A DNA stretch of 15,096 nucleotides from Dehalococcoidales bacterium. Lineage in GTDB: Bacteria; Chloroflexota; Dehalococcoidia; Dehalococcoidales; JAQTVP01. The position numbers and the translations under genes are program-made. The notes beneath the pieces are model-generated. The model was not told where the DNA came from. It worked only from the letters and a program-made list of their open reading frames with translations, and searched no databases. Shown piece by piece: positions 1-7,274 of this stretch (position 1 is its first letter; each line of letters opens with the position of its first letter). The DNA is taken from NCBI GenBank assembly GCA_028707015.1, contig JAQTVP010000016.1:1-15096 (forward strand), written 5' to 3'.

Positions 1-703
1 GCTGCTGTAGGGCAATGTTGCGGGCGATATTCATGGCGAGAGTTGTTTTTCCCATAGCCGGACGTGCGGCCAGTATAATAAGCTGCTCCGGTAGTATCCC
101 GTCCAGCATTTCGTCCAGGCTGGTAAAACCGGTGTACAACTGTTTTAAATTACCGGTGATTACTGGTTTTTGCTCGGTGCCATTCGGTTGCTCCTCGAAT
201 ATCCCGTCCAGTAGCTGCCGAAGGCTGGTAAAACCCTCGTCTATAGCAATACCGCTTCTGGCTCCGTAGAGGACGCTGTCAGCCCTGCCGTAAGCCTCTG
301 ACAGGTCATTAGAATCGCTATACCCGATACCGGCTATCTGTTCACCGGCGTTAATCAACCGGCGAAGCCCGGACAAACGTAAGACAATTTCCGCATACGA
401 GTCCACGTCAACCGACGTGGGACAATTTGCTATCAGGTGGGAAAGGACAGCCGCACCGCCGATTAGCTCGTGTTTACCGTCCGTTACCAATTGCTGGTAG
501 ACGGTAATCTGATTGATGGTTTTATTATCGCGGTACAGTGCTACTATAGCGGCATAAAGGAGACTACACCGTTCGGAGTAAAAATCTCCCGGCTGCAACG
601 GTGACTGTATCATGTCCAGAGACTCCGTGCCGCCGATTAAAATAGAGCCGATGACAGCCTCCTCAGCATCGATGTCATGCGGCGGTAATCTGGTTTCGGT
701 CAT
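1..703 (-). CDS. dnaB: Replicative DNA helicase DnaB, N-terminal part (runs off the left edge)
   Basis: Reading leftward from the ATG at 703, the translation opens with a segment close to the usual DnaB N-terminus (PPHDIDAEEAVIGSIL) and reaches the RecA-like core with a Walker A loop, ARPAMGKTTLAMN, encoded at about 33-80. About 234 residues are present. The C-terminal ATPase half with Walker B and the DNA-binding loops lies outside the window. DnaB is the ring-shaped hexameric helicase that unwinds DNA at the fork and recruits primase. A GAGGT Shine-Dalgarno sits about six bases before the ATG. It is the last visible gene of the leftward phage-type operon, so it probably serves replication of the element rather than being the host's main copy. 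The family call is secure; chromosomal versus phage origin is inferred from context. Confidence 0.93.
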   Translation of the reverse strand, partial: MTETRLPPHDIDAEEAVIGSILIGGTESLDMIQSPLQPGDFYSERCSLLYAAIVALYRDNKTINQITVYQQLVTDGKHELIGGAAVLSHLIANCPTSVDVDSYAEIVLRLSGLRRLINAGEQIAGIGYSDSNDLSEAYGRADSVLYGARSGIAIDEGFTSLRQLLDGIFEEQPNGTEQKPVITGNLKQLYTGFTSLDEMLDGILPEQLIILAARPAMGKTTLAMNIARNIALQQ

Positions 704-719
704 GTGTTACCTCATAATG

Positions 720-884
720 TTAAATATTTAAAAAACCCGTCTTTTCAAATGCTTTAATCTGGATACCTGCAAAACCTTTTTCTAACCTCTCCCGGCACCG
801 CGGCCCCATACCAGCTCGCCGGTACTTCCGGCGTTTGAGCTTCCGTCCGCAAATCAAGCAACGATGTGCCGGGGGGGGTGACAT
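720..884 (-). CDS. Small zinc-binding protein, DUF6011-like
   Basis: This short basic protein has the pattern C-x2-C-G-R-x-L followed about 14 residues later by G-M-G-P-R-C-R, which resembles the small DUF6011-type zinc domain common in phage genomes; the function of that domain is unknown. The reading frame is open back to 983, but residues upstream of the Met at 884 look unlike a protein start. A run of eight G (eight C in the coding strand) lies at 871-878, just after this Met. One extra base in that run would join the domain to an ATG at 912 that directly follows the stop of the upstream ORF. The true start is therefore unsettled, and the run could be a sequencing slip or a real slippery tract. 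It lies 16 bases before dnaB in the same operon. Confidence 0.6.
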   Translation of the reverse strand: MSPPPAHRCLICGRKLKRRKYRRAGMGPRCRERLEKGFAGIQIKAFEKTGFLNI

Positions 885-912
885 TAATGGTTCTTGAAAC
901 TTCTCGTTGCAT

Positions 913-1308
913 TTAGGCACTCTTTCCCTTTCGTGATATAATTCTTTTACTATGTCTAGAATCCTTAAAGTTGGGCTTAACAAACTTGCCGATTGGTTGA
1001 ATGGAATTATTGTAAGCCAAATTGTGGCTATCGCCCTTCAGGCGGCTAGATATTTTGGCGGTACTAAAGAGCTTCTCATTTTTTACAAGGTTCAGGAAGC
1101 CTATGAATCCGTTAGTTTGATGACGGATATTTTGTGGTTGATTAGTTTCATATTGCTTATTATCAGTGTTTCTTATCATTGGCTTAGAAAAGTATTTCCG
1201 AGCCTTTCCAGTTATTAGCAGTTTAATCATTACTAATAACTTATAGATTAAATAAGTGAATAACACTATAAAAGTAATATATCCGAGCGTAAATATTAAG
1301 GTATTCAA
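913..1308 (-). CDS. Hypothetical protein with one N-terminal membrane helix (disputed)
   Basis: The ORF starts at a TTG placed directly after the stop codon of the upstream transposase remnant, with AAGGAG about six bases ahead of it. Residues 3-32 form a strong hydrophobic segment, and the remaining 100 residues are basic and Asn/Lys-rich. The stop TAA is followed at once by an ATG at 912, so tight coupling on both sides supports expression. Against it, most of the hydrophilic part lies exactly codon-for-codon opposite the rightward ORF at 952-1218, whose translation looks more protein-like. The tail may be an antisense shadow and the real product only a short membrane peptide. I do not recognise a family. 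Confidence 0.35.
   Translation of the reverse strand: MNTLIFTLGYITFIVLFTYLIYKLLVMIKLLITGKARKYFSKPMIRNTDNKQYETNQPQNIRHQTNGFIGFLNLVKNEKLFSTAKISSRLKGDSHNLAYNNSIQPIGKFVKPNFKDSRHSKRIISRKGKSA
934..942 (+). promoter_or_regulatory. Extended -10 promoter candidate
   Basis: TGATATAAT is a perfect -10 with the TG extension. No convincing -35 is seen 17-18 bases upstream. The expected start of transcription falls at about 949-950, only two or three bases before the ATG at 952, so the message would be essentially leaderless. Confidence 0.35.
952..1218 (+). CDS. Small two-helix membrane protein, antisense to the operon (disputed)
   Basis: An 88-residue product with an amphipathic N-terminus, a moderately hydrophobic segment near residues 18-32 and a strong membrane helix at about 58-76 (TDILWLISFILLIISVSYHW). 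Composition and codon choice look like a genuine small membrane protein. There is no Shine-Dalgarno, but an extended -10 promoter sits immediately upstream, which would fit a leaderless message. It runs against the surrounding leftward genes and overlaps the ORF at 913-1308, so at most one of the two is likely to be fully coding. No family recognised. Confidence 0.42.
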   Translation: MSRILKVGLNKLADWLNGIIVSQIVAIALQAARYFGGTKELLIFYKVQEAYESVSLMTDILWLISFILLIISVSYHWLRKVFPSLSSY

Positions 1309-1503
1309 TTAATTCTCCTTTACTGGCTGTGGTTCAAGCTCTTTTATTATCGGTTGCTTTTCAATACCCACAACATCAGACCAATTATGATATTCATACT
1401 TCAGTCCAGCCACTTCAGCCGGCGTCTTTCCGTTAAGGCTCATGTGTGGTCTGAAGAAGTTATAGTTTACTAACCAGCCGTCCATGATACGTATAAAACT
1501 CAT
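1309..1503 (-). pseudogene. Internally deleted DDE transposase (start and C-terminal end only)
   Basis: Residues 8-38 (DGWLVNYNFFRPHMSLNGKT and on) match the C-terminal signature of integrase-fold DDE transposases of IS240/IS6-like type. The tail YHNWSDVVGI also occurs in the second transposase copy, at about 14013-14077. The first five residues, MSFIR, are identical to the start of that other copy at 13488. This copy therefore appears to keep its start codon and last 60 or so codons, with everything between, including the catalytic core, deleted. It cannot be an active transposase. A GAGGTGG Shine-Dalgarno stands ahead of the ATG, so a 64-residue peptide could still be made, and its last codons supply the AAGGAG used by the next ORF. 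Confidence 0.75.
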
Positions 1504-1533
1504 TTTAATTCCACCTCAGTAAGATAAATAATA

Positions 1534-2103
1534 TTAGGTTGTTATTCCACATCCTCTAGCTAAAATACTAAAAAATAAGGTCATAAATATCGTAAATAAT
1601 ATTAAAAATATTTGCATCTGATAACTACCCCTATCTTCTATTTCAAAAGAAGCCATTAAATATGTTTCGCTTTTTGTATAATCTCCAGAGGTAAAGTTAA
1701 CGTATAGCATATATTCTTTGTGTGGATGTAGATTACCTAAAGCCATCGCTCTTCTTTTCCCTGAATTCCACAATGCTAATTTCTTCCGAAATCCGCTGTT
1801 AGTTACTTCTATTTCGCCATTACCTTGTTTATTCTCATTTCCTTTGGAAATTATGTTCCCATCTAAATCACGTAATTCCCAATGATAACGCCATACATCT
1901 TTAACGTTTTTTAAGTTATCTGGTATCAATATTCCTATTTCAAAAGTAATATCACTATCCCAAAAATAAGGTATCCATCCCATACCAGGGAAACTACGTA
2001 AATCGTCTCTGTCATGAAATAATTTAATTGAATATTTATTCCATTTCCTTGTATATAATTTCATACGTCTCCCCAAACAAGTAGTTAATATTTGTCTAAA
2101 CAT
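1534..2103 (-). CDS. Hypothetical tail-anchored membrane protein
   Basis: The 189-residue product has a soluble domain with alternating hydrophobic and polar stretches and motifs such as WELRDLDGNIISKG, suggestive of a beta-sandwich. It ends in one strong membrane helix at about 164-183 (QIFLILFTIFMTLFFSIL). The start at 2103 has GTGGAG eight bases upstream; an internal ATG at 2064 with GGGGAG closer to it is a good alternative. It is AT-rich compared with the operon on its right and lies next to a transposase remnant, which suggests later insertion. A perfect TATAAT sits upstream, so it may be expressed independently. No family recognised. Confidence 0.65.
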   Translation of the reverse strand: MFRQILTTCLGRRMKLYTRKWNKYSIKLFHDRDDLRSFPGMGWIPYFWDSDITFEIGILIPDNLKNVKDVWRYHWELRDLDGNIISKGNENKQGNGEIEVTNSGFRKKLALWNSGKRRAMALGNLHPHKEYMLYVNFTSGDYTKSETYLMASFEIEDRGSYQMQIFLILFTIFMTLFFSILARGCGITT

Positions 2104-2132
2104 TATTTAGACTCCACTTGTGTATTAGGGGA

Positions 2133-2161
2133 ATTATATACCCTTTGTGTGTGCTTAGGCA
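2133..2161 (-). promoter_or_regulatory. Possible promoter for the tail-anchored protein
   Basis: The leftward strand has a perfect TATAAT (2133-2138), which would start transcription about 23 bases ahead of the ATG at 2103. The -35 region is a poor match. The 110-base gap between 2103 and 2213 holds no other convincing gene. Confidence 0.3.
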
Positions 2162-2212
2162 TTACTATACAACGGTAAGTTGCAAGTACCACATTAATTG
2201 CTTTATCATTTT

Positions 2213-3052
2213 TCACGCACCATCTCCTGCCGGGGCCACCGTCCGGGACATTTTCACCAGCCCGATATATCCGGTTAACCATTCCATCTGAACACCTTCG
2301 TCCTTGCACTGGCTGAAATCAGGATAAGCGGGCATATGGCGGTTGATAACCAGTATTCCAACCGGCGGGGATGTTACCGCTTCTTTGAGTCGTGTTTCAA
2401 ATTCTTGGTCTGCCGTGTCATTTTTCACGGCGTTTTTGTTGCCATGCTGGGCGACGCGATGAGTTTTCGTTTTGAGTTGCCAGGGATATTTATCGGCGAC
2501 TCCCCAGCGTACTGATATTCCATCAATATACCCAGACTTTCGTCTTATAAGCCAGCTCGCCTGCGATATTTTCCACTTCGCCATTGCCTCACGGAAGCCC
2601 ATACTCTCAATATCGGCAAGAATTTCATCTTTGTGGACGTCATATTTTGATTTACCTTTCTTCTTTGGTAATTGTTGCCGGTCGCCAACTGATTCCGTAT
2701 TTTCTTCAGTGATTGGTGTCATAATTTCCTCCTTTGTCGCTCCCGAATTTTTCTTTTCATCCGATTTTCCTTGCCCTTTTGCTCCGCCCCGCTGCGGCGT
2801 TTTAGTTTGCGAGCCAACGAGTTGCTCAAAATTCACCTCCTTCTGTGGTATATTATTTTGTGGTGTATGATTAGCTAATCTGTATAACTCCTCGCAGCGG
2901 TTGAAAACCTTATTTTGCCCGCATATAGTTACCGGTAGCTCCTCGGTAGGATAAAACAGTATCTCGCCGCACTCACACGTACCGGATTCGATGTACGGCT
3001 CTACCCAGTGCCGGATGGTTACATGGTGGACGTGAGGAGCTGTGATTGTCAT
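2213..3052 (-). CDS. Phage-type protein with Cys cluster and HTH-like segment
   Basis: A 279-residue protein of unknown function. Near residues 25-53 it has four cysteines (C-x-C-x17-C-x8-C), preceded by several histidines, which may bind zinc. Residues 70-140 are charged and low in complexity, probably a linker. A segment near 142-175 (DEILADIESMGFREAMAKWK and on) has the pattern of a helix-turn-helix used by phage DNA-binding proteins. The C-terminal 60 residues are of mixed character. GGAG lies about 11 bases ahead of the ATG. It follows the methyltransferase by 61 bases in the same operon, so a DNA-related or regulatory role is plausible but inferred. Confidence 0.7.
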   Translation of the reverse strand: MTITAPHVHHVTIRHWVEPYIESGTCECGEILFYPTEELPVTICGQNKVFNRCEELYRLANHTPQNNIPQKEVNFEQLVGSQTKTPQRGGAKGQGKSDEKKNSGATKEEIMTPITEENTESVGDRQQLPKKKGKSKYDVHKDEILADIESMGFREAMAKWKISQASWLIRRKSGYIDGISVRWGVADKYPWQLKTKTHRVAQHGNKNAVKNDTADQEFETRLKEAVTSPPVGILVINRHMPAYPDFSQCKDEGVQMEWLTGYIGLVKMSRTVAPAGDGA

Positions 3053-3113
3053 AATTCCAGTTGCTCCGTTTTAGCATTAAACATATCCATTTGCTCATGT
3101 TTCAAATTCACTC

Positions 3114-3782
3114 TTATCTATTCGCCTCAAAAAAAGCTCTTGCAAATCCGGGGGGGGTAATCGAACGTAACATTGCTCTATTAGGAGATGGAGGCAAACG
3201 ATGTATCCAGTCTGCCGGAAGTTCTTTTAAGTGGTCTGCAATTCCCAATACAGTACCATTACTACCGCCAGTCCAAGATGGTAGCCTTTCTCTGATAATC
3301 TGTGATGCGGACGGCTCGCCGTCCGCATGGGGATATTTAATCTCCACTGGATGTTTAACTGGTATGTTGTGTTCTCCCCATATACAAGTCCGCTTAGTCC
3401 AGGGGTCGCCGTACTCATAGGGCTGGAAAGTATATTTGTATTTACCGATGTATCGGGGAAGTCTTCCTACAGGATTCTCCAAAGCCCAAAACTTAGGCTT
3501 GGCTTTGTAGATGATACGCAGACAGGTTGCAACAACTGACAGCGCCTCTAGTAATCCCTTTGTCCTATCCTTTTCCGCCCACCATCGAGTACCGGATATA
3601 CAGAAGTCAGTGCATGGCGGTGCTGCGAGTATTCCGTAAACATTTTTTGGCGGTTTGTAATATCTGACGTCCTGTTCTGGTAAGGTTATTAACCTCACAT
3701 CATAACCGGCTTCTTTGTACGGTCTGCTCCAAGCACCAGTACCACCACACAAATCAAGAATAATCTTGTCAGAATCTTTCAT
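3114..3782 (-). CDS. Phage-type DNA (cytosine-5) methyltransferase
   Basis: The 222-residue protein shows the C5-methyltransferase order of motifs: SAM-binding motif I LDLCGGTGAW (9-18), catalytic AAPPC with the nucleophile Cys57, motif VI ENP (102-104), a KRT at 130-132 resembling motif VIII, and a C-terminal ITPPGFARAFFEA matching motif X. It is short against typical enzymes of 300-400 residues and has little room for a target-recognition domain, a common form in phages. No restriction endonuclease is adjacent, so it looks like an orphan enzyme that could protect the element from host restriction or mark its DNA. AAGGGA sits six bases before the ATG. A run of eight G at 3150-3157 lies within the motif X codons and is in frame. 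Confidence 0.85.
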   Translation of the reverse strand: MKDSDKIILDLCGGTGAWSRPYKEAGYDVRLITLPEQDVRYYKPPKNVYGILAAPPCTDFCISGTRWWAEKDRTKGLLEALSVVATCLRIIYKAKPKFWALENPVGRLPRYIGKYKYTFQPYEYGDPWTKRTCIWGEHNIPVKHPVEIKYPHADGEPSASQIIRERLPSWTGGSNGTVLGIADHLKELPADWIHRLPPSPNRAMLRSITPPGFARAFFEANR

Positions 3783-3816
3783 AATGTCCCTTCACGGTCA
3801 TTCGATAAGTAAATTT

Positions 3817-3993
3817 TTATAGGTGTTTAAATTCCACCAGGTGCGTTAAATCGATTGCTCGCATCTGTTTGTGAGCTGCCGTGAGCTTCTGAAATGCGTC
3901 CCACTGCTCATCCGTTTTCGGGTCGAGTGATTTTAATAGCTCCCCGGTGCCCGTTATCAGTTTTTTGATTTCGTCAATTTGTTCGTCGGTCAT
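3817..3993 (-). CDS. Small hypothetical protein (58 aa)
   Basis: Reading leftward from 3993, the product begins MTDEQIDEIKKLI and ends HLVEFKHL. It is a small, acidic to neutral, mostly helical protein with no Cys cluster or membrane segment. The start is well supported by AAGGAG seven bases upstream, and the gene fills the gap between the AAA+ ATPase (11 bases away) and the methyltransferase (34 bases). Family unknown. The position suggests an accessory factor of the DNA-metabolism operon. Confidence 0.75.
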   Translation of the reverse strand: MTDEQIDEIKKLITGTGELLKSLDPKTDEQWDAFQKLTAAHKQMRAIDLTHLVEFKHL

Positions 3994-4004
3994 TTTTCTT
4001 CTCC

Positions 4005-4958
4005 TTAAAACATCGGCTGCATTGCCGATTGCTTTTCGCTTTTTTTCGCCGGCGCATACTCGTGCATCATATTGATAACCCGTGCCATTTCCCCTTCAGA
4101 CGATTCCTGCATGAATTGCCATACCGAGCGGGCTTTGCGGACATCTCCCAGCCCGCCGTCATAAATCCGCTGCCCTATCATCCCCGCCATGTCCGCCGGA
4201 CACGATTCTGTTTGAGACAAATAACTGATGCACACCTCGATAAATTGCTCTCGTGAGTAGGGTGGGAAGTGGGCGTGCAAAGCGAAGCGAGACAAAAACT
4301 CCGGCGTGAATTTAACGGATGAATTACAGGCGGCTATGACGTTGGTGGCTAATTTAATCCCACGGCTCCGCCTGCTCTTGGTCTCCAGTATTTCCCCGGT
4401 CTCCATGACACCGAGTAATACCTCCCGAGCTTCCGGCGGCATTTTCTCGATTTCGTCCAGTAGCAAAAACCCGGGTTGCTGTTCAAAGAGGACATCGGAG
4501 AGACCGGCAGCCGATACCGAACGCCCGAACGCCAGATAGGAGTCAGGCACCACAGAGCGGACGGCATCAATCAAAACCGATTTGCCGCAAGCGGGCGGAC
4601 CTTCCAACAGGAAATTAGCCCGCTTACGGTTCTCAATGGATTTGGCTATGGTGAGCTTCAGGTCGTCATGCCCTACCAGTAACGACATGGCGTCCAGAAC
4701 AACGGCTGCCGGTATCACCGGTCTAGAGTGCTGGGATAATTGCCTTTGCACCCATTCGTTACCCTTAGCCGTGAGTTTGTATTTTGTCAGCCGGTAATCT
4801 TCGAACTCGACGTGAATCATGTCCATCTGTAGCAGGCGGCGGACGTCGTTTTTATCCGCCCCTACTGCCCGACTCTCCCAGTGGCGGTACCGCTCCGGGC
4901 GCCGGGGGTCATGTTCCCGCTCATATGCGGCTGTCAGTATAGATAAGTCATCTGCCAT
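4005..4958 (-). CDS. Winged-helix AAA+ ATPase
   Basis: Residues 1-75 look like a winged-helix DNA-binding domain (DKNDVRRLLQMDMIHVEFED, then KYKLTAKGNEWV). Residues 85-300 form an AAA+ ATPase with Walker A GPPACGKS (120-127), Walker B LLLDEIEK (166-172 region), a sensor-1-like AACNS (209-213) and an SRF arginine at 223-225 in the position of the arginine finger. The core resembles RuvB/MCM-type or AAA_5-like modules rather than DnaC-type helicase loaders. In a phage replication operon that also encodes DnaB it could load or remodel the helicase, act on branched DNA, or melt an origin; that role is inferred. AGGAG lies eight bases before the start. Upstream is the gp3-like gene, 11 bases away. 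Confidence 0.85.
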   Translation of the reverse strand: MADDLSILTAAYEREHDPRRPERYRHWESRAVGADKNDVRRLLQMDMIHVEFEDYRLTKYKLTAKGNEWVQRQLSQHSRPVIPAAVVLDAMSLLVGHDDLKLTIAKSIENRKRANFLLEGPPACGKSVLIDAVRSVVPDSYLAFGRSVSAAGLSDVLFEQQPGFLLLDEIEKMPPEAREVLLGVMETGEILETKSRRSRGIKLATNVIAACNSSVKFTPEFLSRFALHAHFPPYSREQFIEVCISYLSQTESCPADMAGMIGQRIYDGGLGDVRKARSVWQFMQESSEGEMARVINMMHEYAPAKKSEKQSAMQPMF

Positions 4959-4969
4959 AGGAAACTCTC

Positions 4970-6286
4970 CTAAACCATTCTTAAGGCTTCCTGGATATAA
5001 CCAACGAGTTGCTGTGATTGCTCTTTGGTAAGTTTCGCAATGGCAACAGACGGCGTATCACCGTCAACCGCGTATGCCGTTTTGATGTAGGATAGCAGAT
5101 TCTTGTTAGAATAAGCCTTTAATCCGCCTCTCTGTAATTTGTTAAGGGTTTCCCGTAGCCATTCCATATCGATAAACCCTGCGACAGGTGAATTTGTGCC
5201 GGTTGCCTGTATATTCTCCGCTTTTTCTAGTAATTTTTTAGGTTCATCGATTTGCTTTTTTACCGGGTCTTCGGCTGCTTTTTTCGCCTTCCGCTCCTCC
5301 TCTAGCCTGTCCCGCTCCTCACCCATTTTTTCAAAGTCGGCATCGGATTCTGTTTTAGGTTTTTGCCTGCCACCGTCCGGCATATCACCATATAACTCAT
5401 CTATATTTTTTTCGATTGCCTTATTTTGTTCCCGGTGATAGACAACGGCTTCCGGTGTGCCAAGTACCTCCTGCACCGGGTCCGGTTTTTTGATGGCGTC
5501 TGCCGGATAGGTGCCGTCGTCATCCTCCGGTGCTTCGTCCTCGGCCGGCGTCGGCAATGCTAGCCATTGGTGTGCCTGCTCTTTCGATTGTGACATTAAC
5601 TCACGCATCGTCAGCCGGGTGCGCAGATTGAGAACGCGGACAACTTTTTTTTGACCGTCATCGGGGTTAACTACCTCAATCGGCTCGATGGTTAACACTA
5701 AAGGGATGAACGCTATTCTCTTGTACACGGCCCGAATCATGGCGGCGGCATTGTTGATATTACGGATAGAGTTAATAGAGCTGGTGTCCACCTGCCAAAC
5801 ACCGAAACCGGGTAAATCCGGCATGATAAACTGGAGGTTCATCGTTTCCTTACATTCCTGCGGGATGGTTCTTTTTTTGCCGTCAATTTCAACCACCCGC
5901 GGGGAATAATAGATACATTTCCTTCCGTCGCACTGTAGCGTTTTATGGGCAATATCCTTTGTTTCCCTTCCCGCCATGTCACCGGTGGCTGTGTCTATCA
6001 TGCGGCGGCAGGTAACACCATCGCCCTTACATGTAAGCCCTCGATATGAGGAGTAACGTTTGTAATATTGGCTGCACCAGATTTCGTCGTCCTCGACCGG
6101 TATCATAATGGGGAGTTCTGTGGGTTTTTCATTACCAAGTGCCTTCGCTAACTCCGGCGATACTACGAAATAATCAGTGGCGGAAGGATATTCTTTCCCG
6201 CTCTTTTCACTGACCTTCTTAACACCAAGATGGATTTTCCCCAGCCGGGGTAACCTTCGTTGCTCTGTGAGTCCTGCTATTGGCAT
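4970..6286 (-). CDS. gp3-like recombination directionality factor family protein
   Basis: The 438-residue protein opens PIAGLTEQRRLPRLGKIHLG and contains WQVDTSSINSIRNINNA near residues 164-180. I associate both with phage proteins related to phiC31 gp3, often annotated as recombination directionality factor or metal-binding protein. Six cysteines (71, 86, 93, 119, 124, 145) fit a zinc-binding region. Residues 250-390 are charged and probably flexible or coiled. In phiC31 gp3 makes a serine integrase catalyse excision instead of integration. No integrase lies in this window, so that function is a family-based inference, and the family is widespread enough to have other roles. AAGGAGG stands nine bases before the ATG; the coiled-coil protein gene is 15 bases upstream. 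Confidence 0.7.
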   Translation of the reverse strand: MPIAGLTEQRRLPRLGKIHLGVKKVSEKSGKEYPSATDYFVVSPELAKALGNEKPTELPIMIPVEDDEIWCSQYYKRYSSYRGLTCKGDGVTCRRMIDTATGDMAGRETKDIAHKTLQCDGRKCIYYSPRVVEIDGKKRTIPQECKETMNLQFIMPDLPGFGVWQVDTSSINSIRNINNAAAMIRAVYKRIAFIPLVLTIEPIEVVNPDDGQKKVVRVLNLRTRLTMRELMSQSKEQAHQWLALPTPAEDEAPEDDDGTYPADAIKKPDPVQEVLGTPEAVVYHREQNKAIEKNIDELYGDMPDGGRQKPKTESDADFEKMGEERDRLEEERKAKKAAEDPVKKQIDEPKKLLEKAENIQATGTNSPVAGFIDMEWLRETLNKLQRGGLKAYSNKNLLSYIKTAYAVDGDTPSVAIAKLTKEQSQQLVGYIQEALRMV

Positions 6287-6301
6287 AATTGTTTTCCTCC
6301 T

Positions 6302-7261
6302 TTATCTCGCACTCACCCTGAGTACTTCGTCCTCATAAATTTCTATCCCCGGTATCTCCTGAATTCCCTTCTTAACCAGTTGGGTAACCAGGGATTCGTT
6401 GACCAGCATGTATTGCCGGGGGATAAGATTTATATCGGTGATTACCCATTTACGGACCTTCATAGTCCCCATGCTGCCGACCTCCGTGTGTATCTTTGTT
6501 GCCGGTGCCCGGGGCACGTCAACCGGCGTCGTATCGACTGTGATGACTCCCTCATTAAGAGCCGCCTCACGTCTGGCAAGCTCCTCTTTCTGTCGGTTGA
6601 TTTCTTCGGCTTCCCGTCTCCGGCGTTCGGCTTCCTGCCGGTAGCTAAGAATCTTGGTGCGGGTAATGGAATCGGCTTCGGCTAACGGTTTGTTGACTAA
6701 ATCGAACGCCGCCCGGACCGTGGACAGACAGTTATTAATCGGTACGGAATATTCCCGGTATTTGGCGGCTAAAGTCTTTTTGAGTGTTGCCATTGTCGAC
6801 AGGTCGTCGGTCGCCAGACGCACATCATCGTCATTGAGAATAACCCGGTTAACGGCATACTCCTGTAACTTATTGACCTCGGTTACCAGCGAAACGACAG
6901 CGGCATCGCCGAACGGGTTGATGTTAACCAGGGCGGACTCTTGGGGATTGTTAACCGGCTCAATGATGACGACACTGTTTTTGCCCTCTGCACTCATAAG
7001 CGGAAGTTCTACGGTTTCCGGTTTCACGATTGACCCAGCCGGTATTGTTTTGACAGCGTCCCTGAACTTTTCGATTTCCGATTCCGGGACACCGGTAGCA
7101 CTAACCTTTGCTTTGCCGGTAGTACCCTTTACAGGGACAATTACCACATCGCCGACCGTTAATTCCTCATCTGTGAAATAGGTGTATTCGCGCGGGGATA
7201 ACGTTTTAGTTGTCTCTGAAAAATACCGCACCTTGACTAATTGTTTTGTTTCCGTTGTCAT
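6302..7261 (-). CDS. Phage early protein with coiled coil (recombination-associated, function uncertain)
   Basis: A 319-residue protein in three parts. Residues 8-75 form a small beta-rich domain (VGDVVIVPVKGTTGKAKVSA) resembling a barrel. Residues 125-237 are helical and end in a strongly charged coiled coil (RQEAERRRREAEEI). The last 60 residues include RKWVITDINLIPRQYMLVNE and IQEIPGIEIYED, a C-terminal module I have seen in phage early proteins near recombination genes. No catalytic motif is visible. AAGGAGG lies five bases before the start. Placement between the small regulator genes and the gp3-like and AAA+ genes points to DNA recombination or replication. A Gam-like or single-strand-annealing accessory role is possible but unproven. 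Confidence 0.65.
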   Translation of the reverse strand: MTTETKQLVKVRYFSETTKTLSPREYTYFTDEELTVGDVVIVPVKGTTGKAKVSATGVPESEIEKFRDAVKTIPAGSIVKPETVELPLMSAEGKNSVVIIEPVNNPQESALVNINPFGDAAVVSLVTEVNKLQEYAVNRVILNDDDVRLATDDLSTMATLKKTLAAKYREYSVPINNCLSTVRAAFDLVNKPLAEADSITRTKILSYRQEAERRRREAEEINRQKEELARREAALNEGVITVDTTPVDVPRAPATKIHTEVGSMGTMKVRKWVITDINLIPRQYMLVNESLVTQLVKKGIQEIPGIEIYEDEVLRVSAR

Positions 7262-7274
7262 TTAATCCTCCTTT

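Noticed and set aside
2103..2309. 68-codon leftward ORF overlapping the end of the 279-aa gene
   Set aside because: No ribosome site at its start, two thirds of it lie in another frame of a better-supported gene, and the composition is unlike a protein.
3227..3539. ORFs overlapping the cytosine methyltransferase on both strands
   Set aside because: They are out-of-frame readings of a gene with intact catalytic motifs.
4029..4797. Several rightward ORFs opposite the AAA+ gene
   Set aside because: They are mirror frames of a gene with clear Walker motifs and have no ribosome sites.
6654..7181. 175-codon rightward ORF
   Set aside because: It lies opposite the coiled-coil protein gene; its Ser/Thr-rich translation is what a reverse frame of charged codons gives, and it has no ribosome site.
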